Assembly: GCA_963789175.1 (NCBI GenBank)
Contig: CAWBJO010000002.1
Coordinates: forward strand, 124,001-188,000
Reading direction: 5' to 3'
DNA: 64,000 nucleotides
DNA from: CAWBJO01 sp963789175
GTDB taxonomy: Bacteria; Pseudomonadota; Alphaproteobacteria; Rhizobiales; Aestuariivirgaceae
This document shows, in pieces, positions 51,438-60,590 of the stretch. Position 1 is the first letter of the stretch. Each line of letters begins with the position of its first letter. Position numbers and translations under genes: made by a program. The notes under the pieces are model-generated. The model saw nothing but the letters and a program-made list of their open reading frames with translations. It was not told the DNA's origin and did no database searches.

Positions 51438-52217
51438 ATGATCGAAAAACCAAGCGGGGCCGCGACGAGCCTGTGCATGGCCACGGCAGACACGGTTGAA
51501 GTACGCGGGCTGGACCTGGCGCGCGACCTCATGGGAAGCGTTACGTTCACGGACTATTTCTACCTGCTGGTGACCGGTTCAATGCCGACCAGCGATCAAC
51601 GCTTCTTCCTTGACGTTCTCCTGGTCGCGATCGCCGAGCACGGGCTGATGCCGACGGTGCAGGCGGCGCGCATGACGCTGGCAGCAGATCCCAACAGCTT
51701 GCAGGGCGCGCTGGCGGCGGGGATCCTCGGCGCCGGTCCCGTCCTCCTCGGAACGGCGGAGCGTTGTGGAGAGCTCCTTACATCCGCGGCGAAGCGGACC
51801 GATGCGGGCGAGGATGCCGCAGCCATCGTTGCGGCCATGACGCAGGAAATGCGGCGCTCGGGCGGGCGCATGCCGGGCTTCGGTCATCCGGTGCACAAGC
51901 CCGTCGATCCGCGGGCGGAACGAATTCTCGAACTCGCCGAGTCCCGGGGAATTGCCGGCCGCCACATCGGGCTGGCGCGGCAGTTTCATGCGGCCGTCGC
52001 GACGGAGTGGGGCAAACCGCTGGTCATGAACGTTTCGATGCCGATCGCGGCGACGCTGCTCGACTTGGACTTCCCGCCGGCGGCCATAAAGACGGTGCCC
52101 CTGCTGGCGCGCACTGCCAGCATCCTCGCTCACCTGATGGAGGAGAAGGCAAGGCCGATCGGCTTCCACATGGCGGCTGCCGCCGAAAAGAGCGTCGCGT
52201 TCGAAAAGAAGAGCTGA
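51438..52217 (+). CDS. Citrate synthase/citryl-CoA lyase-like protein
   Basis: Protein of 259 aa in the citrate-synthase-like family, shorter than citrate synthase (about 430 aa). RGLDLARDLMGSVTFTDYFYLLVTG and MPGFGHPVHKPVDPRA are its recognisable landmarks; the second matches the GFGHPVHK... active-site loop of citryl-CoA-lyase-type proteins. It may cleave or form a CoA thioester of a hydroxy-dicarboxylic acid. It follows the sugar transporter by 27 bp and precedes a CoA ligase by 11 bp, so it is part of the same operon. Confidence 0.78.
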   Translation: MIEKPSGAATSLCMATADTVEVRGLDLARDLMGSVTFTDYFYLLVTGSMPTSDQRFFLDVLLVAIAEHGLMPTVQAARMTLAADPNSLQGALAAGILGAGPVLLGTAERCGELLTSAAKRTDAGEDAAAIVAAMTQEMRRSGGRMPGFGHPVHKPVDPRAERILELAESRGIAGRHIGLARQFHAAVATEWGKPLVMNVSMPIAATLLDLDFPPAAIKTVPLLARTASILAHLMEEKARPIGFHMAAAAEKSVAFEKKS

Positions 52218-52228
52218 GGCGTCCGCGA

Positions 52229-53536
52229 ATGCTCGATCCCGACATCGAGGCCCTGCCGTGGGAAGAGCAGCGGAGGCGCGATGGCCGGCTCTACCGCGAG
52301 CAGATCGGATATCTCTTTGCGCATTCGCCGTTCTACCGCGACCGACTGGCCGCCGTCGGGCTGGCGGCAGCATCGGATGCGGGCGGACTCGACGACATCG
52401 CCCGCCTGCCACTCACCGAAAAACGCGAGATCCAGGCCAGCACGACCGGCGACAACCCGTTCGGCAGTCATCTCGCCGTCGCGCCGAACGAGATCGTCCG
52501 TGTTCATTCCACAAGCGGGTCCACCGGATCGCCGAGCTACATCCCGCTGACGCGGCGCGATCTCGAAAACTGGGTCGCGACGTCGGCACGCAGCTACTCC
52601 GCTTCGGGGATCCGGCGAGGAGAAGGAATCGTCACGACCTACAATGCGGGACCGTTCGTCGCCGGCGCCGCCCTCGCGGCGTTCGACCGGCTGGGCGTAA
52701 ACCACATTCCCATGGGCAACAGCAGCACGGAGCGACTGGTGGCAGTGATCCAGAAGCTGAAGCCCAAGGCGGCCGTCATGACTCCTTCCTACGCGACCTA
52801 CATCGCCGAGTGGGCGGCCGACCAGCGTTTCGACCTCAGGCAGGCCGCGGTCGAACGATTGTTGGTCGCCGGAGAACCCGGAGGCGGCGAACCGTCGCAG
52901 CGACGGAGACTCGAAGAGGCGTGGGGAGCCACAGTGACGGAGGCCATGGGCATCGGGGACATCGGCCCATCCCTGTGGGGCGAATGCGAAGAACAGTGCG
53001 GCATGCACCTGGGCGGACGCGGTTTCGTGCATGCCGAACTCATCGATCCCCACAGCGGCTCGTCGATCCCACTTTCCGACGGAGCGAGGGGCGAGCTCGT
53101 ACTCACCCATCTTTCCCACCAGGCCGCGCCGCTGCTTCGTTTCAGGACCCGCGACCACGTTCAGGCGTGGACATCGCCTTGTGGCTGCGGACGCACGGCC
53201 CCGCGCGTGCGCTGCATCGGACGAACCGACGACATGCTGATCGTCAGGGGCGTGAACGTCTTTCCCTCGGCGCTCCGCGAAATCGTCGGAGAGTTCATGC
53301 CGGCGGTGAGCGGCGCGATGATGGTGAGACCGGCAGCGCCGGGCGTGGCGCAGGAGCCGCCGCTGCCGCTGGCGGTTGAGCTTGCCAGAGGCGCCGCTGC
53401 AACCGAAGGGCTGTCCGAGCGGATCGCCGGACGGATCCGCGACAAGCTGACGGTGACGGTGCGGGTTGACCTCGTGGCGTTCGGCAGCCTGCAGCGCAGC
53501 CAGTACAAATCGAAGCTCGTCGAGTATCGGCCCTGA
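52229..53536 (+). CDS. Phenylacetate-CoA ligase-like AMP-forming enzyme
   Basis: Adenylate-forming enzyme of 435 aa. HSTSGSTGSPSYIPLT is the phosphate-binding loop, LVAGEPGGGEPSQRRRLEEAWG and GARGELVLTHL, then RFRTRDHVQ and GRTDDMLIVRGVNVFPS are the conserved landmarks of PaaK-type ligases. A CGCGR cysteine pair (CGCG around residue 325) is common in this group. It makes an acyl-CoA from a carboxylic acid, possibly for the neighbouring citryl-CoA-lyase-like protein. ATG 52229 is the start; the frame upstream lies inside the previous gene. Confidence 0.85.
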   Translation: MLDPDIEALPWEEQRRRDGRLYREQIGYLFAHSPFYRDRLAAVGLAAASDAGGLDDIARLPLTEKREIQASTTGDNPFGSHLAVAPNEIVRVHSTSGSTGSPSYIPLTRRDLENWVATSARSYSASGIRRGEGIVTTYNAGPFVAGAALAAFDRLGVNHIPMGNSSTERLVAVIQKLKPKAAVMTPSYATYIAEWAADQRFDLRQAAVERLLVAGEPGGGEPSQRRRLEEAWGATVTEAMGIGDIGPSLWGECEEQCGMHLGGRGFVHAELIDPHSGSSIPLSDGARGELVLTHLSHQAAPLLRFRTRDHVQAWTSPCGCGRTAPRVRCIGRTDDMLIVRGVNVFPSALREIVGEFMPAVSGAMMVRPAAPGVAQEPPLPLAVELARGAAATEGLSERIAGRIRDKLTVTVRVDLVAFGSLQRSQYKSKLVEYRP

Positions 53537-53554
53537 CGGTCGAAAGGATCCCGG

Positions 53555-54634
53555 CTACAGCGAGCGGCCCGTCGCATCGAAGAGATAGACCGAGCTTGCA
53601 GCGAGCTGGAGCTTGCGGCCGACCTCGACTTTCGGGCGGCCCTGCGCGAGCCACACCACCGGATCGCCGGCGGACGTCTTGCCGTAGATCTGGGTCTCTC
53701 CACCGAGGTTTTCCATCACGTCGGCCGTCACCTCGATGAGCGGAGCGCTGCCGTCGAGCCCGAAGGAGGACGGGCGGACGCCGAACGTCACGTGGTCGCC
53801 GGAATTCAACCGCGACCCGTCGCGTGCGGGGATCCGCGCCTTGCCGCCGATCAGGGATGGACTTGCGAGAACGATGCCGTCATTGGCCGCCGAGGCAACC
53901 TTGGCCGTGAAGAAATTCATCTTGGGCGAGCCGATGAAGCCGGCGACGAACGTGTTGGCGGGCGTGTCGAAGAGCTCGGATGGTGAACCGACCTGTTCGA
54001 CGAGGCCGTCCCTCAACACGACGATGCGATCCGCAAGGGTCATGGCCTCGATCTGGTCGTGCGTGACGTAGACCATGGTGACGCCAAGCGCACGATGGAG
54101 CTTGGCGATCTCCACTCGCATCTGGGTCCTGAGCTCGGCGTCGAGATTGGACAAAGGCTCATCGAAGAGGAACAGCTTCGGGCTGCGGACGATGGCGCGG
54201 CCGATGGCTACCCTCTGGCGCTGGCCGCCTGAAAGCTGCTTCGGCTTGCGCTCGAGCAGGTTCTCGATCTGGAGGACCTGGGCCGTCTCGCGCACCTTGC
54301 GATTGATCTCGGCTTTCGGCGTACTCACCATCTCCAGGCCGAACGCCATGTTCTGGAAAACGTTCATGTGCGGATAGAGGGCATAGGACTGGAACACCAT
54401 GGATACCTGGCGCTCGGCAGGCGCGACATGGGTGACGTCCTGCCCGTCGATGAAGACCCTGCCGCCCGACAACTCCTCGAGGCCGGCAATGATCCGGAGC
54501 AGAGTGGATTTTCCGCAGCCCGAGGGACCGACGAAGACAATGAACTCGCCGGCTTGGGCCTCGAAACTGACACCCCGCACGGCCGCTTGGGCGCCGAAGG
54601 TCTTCACGACATCCTTGAGCTCCAGGAACGACAT
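53555..54634 (-). CDS. MalK/UgpC-type sugar ABC ATPase
   Basis: ATPase of 359 aa. Walker A GPSGCGKSTLLRI, signature LSGGQRQRVAIGRAI, Walker B LFLFDEPLSNLDA, switch VTHDQIEAM, then a C-terminal TOBE region (IPARDGSRLN...VTFGVRPSSF). The ATG 54634, behind GAGGAAGAG, is the natural start. It is the last gene of the minus-strand operon 53555-59579 and the only MalK-type ATPase in the window, so it could also serve the ATPase-less transporter at 404-3470; that is speculation. Confidence 0.92.
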   Translation of the reverse strand: MSFLELKDVVKTFGAQAAVRGVSFEAQAGEFIVFVGPSGCGKSTLLRIIAGLEELSGGRVFIDGQDVTHVAPAERQVSMVFQSYALYPHMNVFQNMAFGLEMVSTPKAEINRKVRETAQVLQIENLLERKPKQLSGGQRQRVAIGRAIVRSPKLFLFDEPLSNLDAELRTQMRVEIAKLHRALGVTMVYVTHDQIEAMTLADRIVVLRDGLVEQVGSPSELFDTPANTFVAGFIGSPKMNFFTAKVASAANDGIVLASPSLIGGKARIPARDGSRLNSGDHVTFGVRPSSFGLDGSAPLIEVTADVMENLGGETQIYGKTSAGDPVVWLAQGRPKVEVGRKLQLAASSVYLFDATGRSL

Positions 54635-54648
54635 CTCTTCCTCGCGTC

Positions 54649-55470
54649 CTATTTCGTCGCGCCCATGGTCAATCCCCGCACCATGTGGCGCGATACGATC
54701 AGAGAGAACACGATCACGGGGAGCACGATGATGGTTCCCGTCGCCATGATCTTGCCCCACGGAAGCTCATATCCCGACATGTAGTTGGTCGCCACAACCG
54801 CCGCCGTCTTGCGTTCGGTCTTGTTGATCAGCACGAGAGCGTAAAGCAGCTCGTTCCAGGAGAAGATGAAACTGAAGATGGCCGAGACGGCGACGCCAGG
54901 CATGCCAAGCGGCAGGTAGATCCTCCTGAAGATGGTCCACTGGCTGGCCCCGTCGAGGCGGGCCGCCTGCTCCAGCTCCGGTGGGATACCTTTGAACTGA
55001 TCGGTGCAGATCCACACGACGATGGGCAGGTTGAACGTAATGTAGACGAGCACCAGCACCTGGTAGGTATCGAGCAATCCGACCGATCTCGAGATGATGT
55101 AGATCGGCAGGGCCAGTGCCACCGGCGTAATCATCCGGTTGGAGATGAACCAGAACCACAGATCGGCCTTGCCACGAAACGTATAGCGGGCGAGGGCATA
55201 GGCTGCAGGAGCGCCGAGGGCCACCGAGACGAAGGTCGCGAAAACGGCAACGATGAGCGAGTTGACGACGGCACCGAGGAGAACGCCATCGGCGTAGACC
55301 GCCTGATAGTTGGCGAGCGTCGGCGAAAACAGCCACTGCGGCGGATTGGAAAGAAGGTCGGTCTGCGTCTTGAAGCTGCTCGACACCATCCAATAGAAAG
55401 GGAAAAGCGTCACGACGACGACCACGAGCAGTCCTGCAATATGGAGCAGCCGGCCTTTTCTCCCGTTCAT
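54649..55470 (-). CDS. Carbohydrate ABC permease, MalG family
   Basis: Inner-membrane permease of 273 aa. MNGRKGRLLHIAGLLVVVVVTLFPFYWMVSSS at the start and the EAA loop ELEQAARLDGASQWTIFRRIYLPLGMPG identify the MalG family; HMVRGLTMGATK is the C-terminus. Its ATG shares one base with the stop of the MalF-type gene upstream (TGATG), so translation is coupled. 14 bp from the ATPase gene. Confidence 0.92.
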   Translation of the reverse strand: MNGRKGRLLHIAGLLVVVVVTLFPFYWMVSSSFKTQTDLLSNPPQWLFSPTLANYQAVYADGVLLGAVVNSLIVAVFATFVSVALGAPAAYALARYTFRGKADLWFWFISNRMITPVALALPIYIISRSVGLLDTYQVLVLVYITFNLPIVVWICTDQFKGIPPELEQAARLDGASQWTIFRRIYLPLGMPGVAVSAIFSFIFSWNELLYALVLINKTERKTAAVVATNYMSGYELPWGKIMATGTIIVLPVIVFSLIVSRHMVRGLTMGATK

Positions 55471-56372
55471 CAGTCGATTTCCTTGTAGATGAGGCGAATA
55501 TAAAGCCGGCTCAGGACGATGGTGAGGATCATCAGGACGACAGCCTGCGCCGAGGCGAGACCCATGTCGAAGACCTTGAAGCCGACGCGCTGGATATAGA
55601 CCGAAATGAGATCGGTTGCCGCTCCCGGTCCGCCGCGAGTCATGACGAAGACCATGTCGAACAACTTGAGGACATCGGCGGATCGCAGAATGAGGAGCGC
55701 GGTCAATCCGGGCAGCAGGTAGGGGAGCTGCACCCGCTTCAGGAGCTGCCACTTGCTGGACGTCTCGAGCCGCGCGGCTTCCTCGATCTCGACGGGCACC
55801 ATGGAGAGCCCGGCCAGGAAAATGAGAGCGCAGAACGGCGTCCACTGCCAGATGTCCATGGTGGCGATGGCGGCGAAAGCGCCGGATGGAGAACCGAGCC
55901 AGTCACGGCTGCCGAAACCGAACCACGAGAGAAACACGTTGGCGACCCCGAAATCACGGTTGAACATCAGCCGGCCGATGAGGCCGACGACGGCATAGGT
56001 CGTGGCAAGGGGGACGACCAAGGACACGCGTGCGATCGACCGCAGAAAACCCGCTCCCGGTTGGTGCAGCAGCAGCGCGATGGCCAGGCCGAGGACGATC
56101 TCGAATGGCATCACGACCAGGAAGAACTTGAAAGTGAGGAGCAGGGATTCGCGAAACGTGCTGTCGAACAGGATCGTTTGATAGTTGCCGAGGCCGATAA
56201 ACGGAAAACCGCTGCGCGGACGGGTGAGCTGGTACTCGCGAAACGACGTGACGATCGCGAACAGGGTCGGGTAGATGCCGATTGCGAGAAGCGCTCCGAC
56301 GGCTGGAGCGAGGAACCAGAAGGGTGTCCAGGCGCTGAAACCGGGATCGAGTCTCGTCGTGGCGCGCCGCAT
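55470..56372 (-). CDS. Carbohydrate ABC permease, MalF family
   Basis: Inner-membrane permease of 300 aa. LAPAVGALLAIGIYPTLFAIVTSF begins the first helix, and EIEEAARLETSSKWQLLKRVQLPYLLPG is the EAA loop (GETS variant, ETSS instead of DGAS). Partner of the MalG-type permease. It starts 5 bp after the SIS-domain gene. Confidence 0.92.
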   Translation of the reverse strand: MRRATTRLDPGFSAWTPFWFLAPAVGALLAIGIYPTLFAIVTSFREYQLTRPRSGFPFIGLGNYQTILFDSTFRESLLLTFKFFLVVMPFEIVLGLAIALLLHQPGAGFLRSIARVSLVVPLATTYAVVGLIGRLMFNRDFGVANVFLSWFGFGSRDWLGSPSGAFAAIATMDIWQWTPFCALIFLAGLSMVPVEIEEAARLETSSKWQLLKRVQLPYLLPGLTALLILRSADVLKLFDMVFVMTRGGPGAATDLISVYIQRVGFKVFDMGLASAQAVVLMILTIVLSRLYIRLIYKEID

Positions 56373-56377
56373 GTCCG

Positions 56378-56944
56378 CTATTCGAGGTTGGTATGGTTGT
56401 TGCGCATGGTGGCGGGCGAGATCTTCAGCCTATCACGAAGCTTCAGGATCATGACCTCGAAGAGAACGTACTGGGCGCCTTCGAAAAGCGAGCCCATGGG
56501 CAGGATAGAGACCCGGTCAGCCTGGTCGTCGGCCATGGTCTGGGCCGGAACATGCAGCACGAGGTCCGCCAGTTCGGAACACCTGCCGCGAGGCTGAGCA
56601 GTGACGAGAAGCGTCTTTGCGCCGGCCTGGCGAGCGGCTCCCATGAGGCCAGCGACGGTCGAGAAGTAACCCGGCCCTGCGGAGGCCACGAGGAGGCCCT
56701 CCTTGCCGAGCGGCGGCGTGGTCATGTCGCCGACGACGGAGACCGGCAGCCCGAGATGAAAGAGCCGCATCGCGAGCCCTTTCATCTGCAGGCCTTCGCG
56801 ACCGACGCCGTAGACGGCGATACGGCGCGCTGCCGCAATCATCGCCAGCGCCGCTTCGACGTTGGCGTCATCGATATCCTCAAAGACCCGACGGATCTCC
56901 GCCAGCGCCGACTCGTACACAGTGTCCAAGCTTCGGGCCCCCAC
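56378..56944 (-). CDS. 6-phospho-3-hexuloisomerase-like SIS domain protein
   Basis: Cytoplasmic sugar-phosphate isomerase-type protein of 188 aa with one SIS domain. RIAVYGVGREGLQMKGLAMRLFHLG and GEGLLVASAGPGYFSTVAGLMGAAR-like segments bind the phosphosugar; the C-terminus MRNNHTNLE is much like the MKARHANLE end of HxlB/PHI proteins of the ribulose monophosphate pathway. No hexulose-phosphate synthase (HxlA) gene is in the window. It sits between the binding protein and the permeases, so probably isomerises the imported sugar after phosphorylation. Confidence 0.82.
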   Translation of the reverse strand: MGARSLDTVYESALAEIRRVFEDIDDANVEAALAMIAAARRIAVYGVGREGLQMKGLAMRLFHLGLPVSVVGDMTTPPLGKEGLLVASAGPGYFSTVAGLMGAARQAGAKTLLVTAQPRGRCSELADLVLHVPAQTMADDQADRVSILPMGSLFEGAQYVLFEVMILKLRDRLKISPATMRNNHTNLE

Positions 56945-56962
56945 GGCAGGCCAAGGAACGGA

Positions 56963-56988
56963 AGCGCCGCGCTTGCCTGCGCGGCGCT
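56963..56988 (-). repeat. Hairpin between sugar-binding protein and SIS-domain genes
   Basis: Perfect 10-bp stem, AGCGCCGCGC (56963-56972) and GCGCGGCGCT (56979-56988), loop of six bases, 10 bp after the binding-protein stop. No T-tract on the transcribed strand. Same location as in the other ABC operons. Confidence 0.75.
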
Positions 56989-56998
56989 CCTTCGCAAG

Positions 56999-58348
56999 CT
57001 ACTGGAGGAGGTCCTTCTTGCCCCCATAGTAGCCTTCCTTTTCGAGGATCGGCTCCATGCGGCTACCGATCTCCTTGGCACCGTCCTCGGTCGAGACTTC
57101 GCCGAGCATCATCTTGGTGCCGAACTCGGCAATGATCTCCGAGATAGCCGGCCAGGCTGGGAAGCGCGGGCGGAATTCCGGCACGCCCTTCTGCCATGAG
57201 GCGACCATCGGCTCGACGAACTTGTACTTGGACTTGATATCGGCCTCCTCATAGATCGACATCCGCCCCGACACGCCGCCCGCCTCGACATAGGGTCGGG
57301 CTATCTCCTCGGAAGTCGCCCACTGGATGAAAAGCCATGACGCCTTCTGCTGCTCAGGCGAGGCCTGCGAGGCAACTGCAAGCGAGAAGCCGCCAAGGGC
57401 AGGAAGGCGACCAGCCGGGCCGGCCGGCTCGGGCGCGACGGCAAGGCAATCGCCGAGCTTGGAAGACGCCGGATCGGTGAGCGTGCCGTAGAAGGCCGAC
57501 CACTCGGTGATCATCGCCACCTGGTTTTGGGCCAGTGCGTTGACCGCCTCGGTATGATCGTAGCTGACGATACCGGGGGGCATGTACTTCATGAGGTCCT
57601 GGCGGAATTTCAACCCGGTCTGGCTTTCGGTGCTCAGGAGGTTCGACTTGAACTCCTTGGTGAGGAGGGAACCACCGAACGGCCAGAGCACGCGCATGAA
57701 GCTGTCGGCAGACTGGGTCTCGCCGCGCAGCGACTGTAGCGCGAAGGCATACTCGTTCTTGTCGGGATTGTTGAGCTTCGGAGCATAGGTGTCCATCAGC
57801 TCCTGCCATGTCTCGGGTGGCTTGTCGAAGCCGGCATCCTTGAGCTTGCACGAATTGTAGAAAAGAAGGCCGGAGTAGTTGTCGAACGGCAGGCCGTAAA
57901 CCTTGCCGCCCCAGGAACCAAACGCATCGAGGAGGAGGGGGAAGAACCCCTCGAGCTTGAGGTTGGGATCGGTGATCGATGCGTCCTTGGTGAACTCTTC
58001 GACCGGCACGATCCAGCCGTTCTCGGCGAATTCGCCGATCCAGACAAGGTCGACGAGCGCCATGGTGAGCTCGCCACCCGAGGTGAAATTCAAGACCTGC
58101 TTCTCGCGGGTGTTCTCGTAGGGAACGATCTCATATTTCACCTTGATGCCGGTCTTCTGTTCGAACTCCGGCAGAAGCTTGATGATGGCCCGGTAGCCCG
58201 GCCGATCAAGGAAGATGACGCTGATCTCGGTTCCCTTGAGCGGAGCGGCGGCGGTTTCGAGCCAATCAGCCGCAGCAGGTGCGGGCAGGCTTGCCGATGC
58301 CGCAGTGAGAGCAAGCGAACATATCGCAGCGTAGAATAGATTTCTCAA
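56999..58348 (-). CDS. Extracellular sugar-binding protein (family 1)
   Basis: Periplasmic binding protein of 449 aa. The likely start is TTG 58348, five bases after AAAGGGAGG, giving the signal peptide LRNLFYAAICSLALTAASAS; the frame is open 17 codons further up without start signals. ISVIFLDRPGYRAIIKLLPEFEQKTGIKVKY and YGLPFDNYSGLLFYN are landmarks of the SBP_bac_1 family. Second gene of the operon after the zinc dehydrogenase; a strong hairpin follows it. Confidence 0.9.
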   Translation of the reverse strand: MRNLFYAAICSLALTAASASLPAPAAADWLETAAAPLKGTEISVIFLDRPGYRAIIKLLPEFEQKTGIKVKYEIVPYENTREKQVLNFTSGGELTMALVDLVWIGEFAENGWIVPVEEFTKDASITDPNLKLEGFFPLLLDAFGSWGGKVYGLPFDNYSGLLFYNSCKLKDAGFDKPPETWQELMDTYAPKLNNPDKNEYAFALQSLRGETQSADSFMRVLWPFGGSLLTKEFKSNLLSTESQTGLKFRQDLMKYMPPGIVSYDHTEAVNALAQNQVAMITEWSAFYGTLTDPASSKLGDCLAVAPEPAGPAGRLPALGGFSLAVASQASPEQQKASWLFIQWATSEEIARPYVEAGGVSGRMSIYEEADIKSKYKFVEPMVASWQKGVPEFRPRFPAWPAISEIIAEFGTKMMLGEVSTEDGAKEIGSRMEPILEKEGYYGGKKDLLQ

Positions 58349-58469
58349 CTGAACCTCCCTTTGTTCTTGAACGCTGGCTTTGCGCCAGTTTCTCAACATC
58401 CAAATCTAAGTGCAAAAAACCTCCGTCCACAATAGCAATCGCGCACGAAAGACGTTTCCGGCGCGCCGA

Positions 58470-59579
58470 TCAGGGCGACAGCGTCACTTTGATGGACTTC
58501 GTTCCTTCGCCGACGAGCTCGATGCCCTTCGCGAAATCGCTCAGCGGCAGCTTGTGAGTCACGATGCGGTCCATCGGCAGCCGGCCGTCGGCCAGCATCT
58601 TTATCGCCACCGGGTAGCAGTATGGACCGAGATGCGACCCATGGAGATTGAGCTCCTTGGTATCGCCGATAATGGTCCAGTCGACGGTGACCGGTTCGCG
58701 CATCACGCTGAACTCGACGAAGGTGCCGAGGGCGCGGACCATGCGAAGCCCGTTCTCCACAGCCGAAGGATGACCGGTCGCCTCGATGTAGACGTCGCAT
58801 CCGTAGCGGTCGGTCAGCTTCAGCACCTCTTCGACCGCGTCGACCTTTCCCGGATTGAAACCCAGGTCGGCTCCGCAGAGCTTCGCCATTTCGAGGCGGG
58901 AATCGCTCATGTCGACGCTGATCAGAAGCTTTGGGCCCTTCATGCGGGCAGCCGCCACCATCCCCAAGCCCAGGGGTCCGGCGCCGGCGATGACGACGAC
59001 GTCCTGGAACCGGATCTCGCCGCGCTCCACGGCATGAATCGAGCAGGCGAGGGGCTCGATGAATGCGGCGTGCTCCATCGGTATCGACTTCGGCACCTTG
59101 TGGTTGAGAGACCCGGTCGGGAACAACATGTATTCGGCCATGGCACCCTGGGTTCGACGCCGGAAACCGTAAATGTCGTGGACGCGACACATCCAGTATT
59201 GACCGTTGAGGCAGAAGCGGCAGTTCCAGCAAGGAACGATCTGCTCGGAGACGGCACGATCGCCGATCGCCAGCCCGTATTTCTGCGCGGCTCCTTCGCC
59301 CAGCGCGACGACGTCGCCCACGAATTCATGACCGGGAACGACGGGCGGCTGGCAATAGCCCTTGCGGTTCTTGTCGCCCCAAAAGAGTGGCGCACCCTGG
59401 TAGCACTTCAGGTCGCTTGCACAGATGCCGACCGATCCGACGCGAATGACGACTTCGCCGGGGCCGGGCTTCGGCACCGAGACCTCTTCCATCCGGTAGT
59501 CGCGCGGTCCGTGGCAGACCACGGCCGGCATCGTCTTCGGTAACGGTCCTTGAAGTTCCACGGCCATTGCTCGACCCAT
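58470..59579 (-). CDS. Zinc-dependent medium-chain alcohol/polyol dehydrogenase
   Basis: NAD(P)-dependent dehydrogenase of 369 aa. Catalytic zinc ligands lie in VGICASDLKCYQG and GHEFVG, structural-zinc cysteines in CWNCRFCLNGQYWMC and the Rossmann loop is VIAGAGPLGLGMVAAA. It resembles threonine-3-dehydrogenase/sorbitol-dehydrogenase-like enzymes. The start at 59579 (MGRAMAVELQG) or 59567 is uncertain. Probably the first gene of the sugar ABC operon; it oxidises a polyol or sugar. Divergent from an SDR gene. Confidence 0.9.
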   Translation of the reverse strand: MGRAMAVELQGPLPKTMPAVVCHGPRDYRMEEVSVPKPGPGEVVIRVGSVGICASDLKCYQGAPLFWGDKNRKGYCQPPVVPGHEFVGDVVALGEGAAQKYGLAIGDRAVSEQIVPCWNCRFCLNGQYWMCRVHDIYGFRRRTQGAMAEYMLFPTGSLNHKVPKSIPMEHAAFIEPLACSIHAVERGEIRFQDVVVIAGAGPLGLGMVAAARMKGPKLLISVDMSDSRLEMAKLCGADLGFNPGKVDAVEEVLKLTDRYGCDVYIEATGHPSAVENGLRMVRALGTFVEFSVMREPVTVDWTIIGDTKELNLHGSHLGPYCYPVAIKMLADGRLPMDRIVTHKLPLSDFAKGIELVGEGTKSIKVTLSP

Positions 59580-59691
59580 TGAACGCGAGCCTGCGCCTGC
59601 TGCGCACAGCGGAGTAGGAGCAAGACTAACCGCGGGCGGCGTGCGATAACAGCCGAAAAGTGAGGGGCTCATCCATGCGCGCGAGGAAGCG

Positions 59692-60462
59692 GTGCACGAG
59701 TTCGTAAAACGACTTTCCCTGACCGGACGCAAGGCGCTGGTCACCGGTGCGTCGAAGGGCATCGGTTACGAGATCGCATGCGTGCTGGCGGACGCCGGAG
59801 CGGACATCGTCGCCGTGGCCCGCGACCGCCAGGGTTTGCGCCACGTCAAGTCGAAGGTTGAAGACATGAGCCGCGCGTGCCTCACTCTCGAGGCCGATCT
59901 TTCCACGGTGGAAGGTCCGCGGCAGGCCGCCCGGGCGGCGCTCTCGGCGTGGGGCGAGATCGACATCCTCGTCAACAATGCCGGGATCGCTGCCGTGGAA
60001 AGCATTCTCGAGGCGAAGGTCGAGAGCTGGGACCGCGTGATGGCCGTCAACCTGCGGGCGCCGTTCCTGCTCGCCCAGGCGCTGGCGCCTGCCATGATCG
60101 CCAAGGGCCGAGGCAAGATCATCAACATCAGCTCGCAGACGAGCGACGTCGCGCTCAAGGATCATGCGGCCTACATGGCGTCCAAGAGCGGCCTCAACGC
60201 CCTCACCAAGGCGATGACCATCGAGTGGGCCAAGCACAACATTCAATCCAATGCCGTGTGCCCGACCGTCGTGATGACGCCTATGGGCGAAACGGTGTGG
60301 GGCGATCCGAAGGTCGGCGATCCGATGCGGGCCCGCATTCCGCTCGGCCGTTTCGGCAAGCCCGTTGAAATCGCCGACCTGGTGCTGTTTCTCGCCTCGC
60401 CGGCATCCGACCTCATCACCGGCCAGACAATCTACGCCGATGGCGGCTATACGGCCCAATAG
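59692..60462 (+). CDS. SDR family oxidoreductase
   Basis: Short-chain dehydrogenase of 256 aa. TGASKGIGYEIA binds the nucleotide, NNAG is the central motif, and Ser of ISSQTS, Tyr of AAYMASK and Lys of the same form the catalytic triad. NAVCPTVVMTPMG and DGGYTAQ are C-terminal landmarks. GTG start behind GAGGAAGC. Divergent from the zinc dehydrogenase; the pair probably interconverts polyols and ketoses for the ABC operon. Closest general types are gluconate 5-dehydrogenase-like SDRs. Confidence 0.9.
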   Translation: MHEFVKRLSLTGRKALVTGASKGIGYEIACVLADAGADIVAVARDRQGLRHVKSKVEDMSRACLTLEADLSTVEGPRQAARAALSAWGEIDILVNNAGIAAVESILEAKVESWDRVMAVNLRAPFLLAQALAPAMIAKGRGKIINISSQTSDVALKDHAAYMASKSGLNALTKAMTIEWAKHNIQSNAVCPTVVMTPMGETVWGDPKVGDPMRARIPLGRFGKPVEIADLVLFLASPASDLITGQTIYADGGYTAQ

Positions 60463-60590
60463 GGCGAGGTTCGCCGCACAGCGGGTGCGGGCGGACAACT
60501 TCTAACGGGTACGGGGATCCCGCAGCGGGGCGGAACCATAAGGAAATCCGCGAGTTGGTGTTCGGAAGCAGCTTGAAGGAACACGGACGA

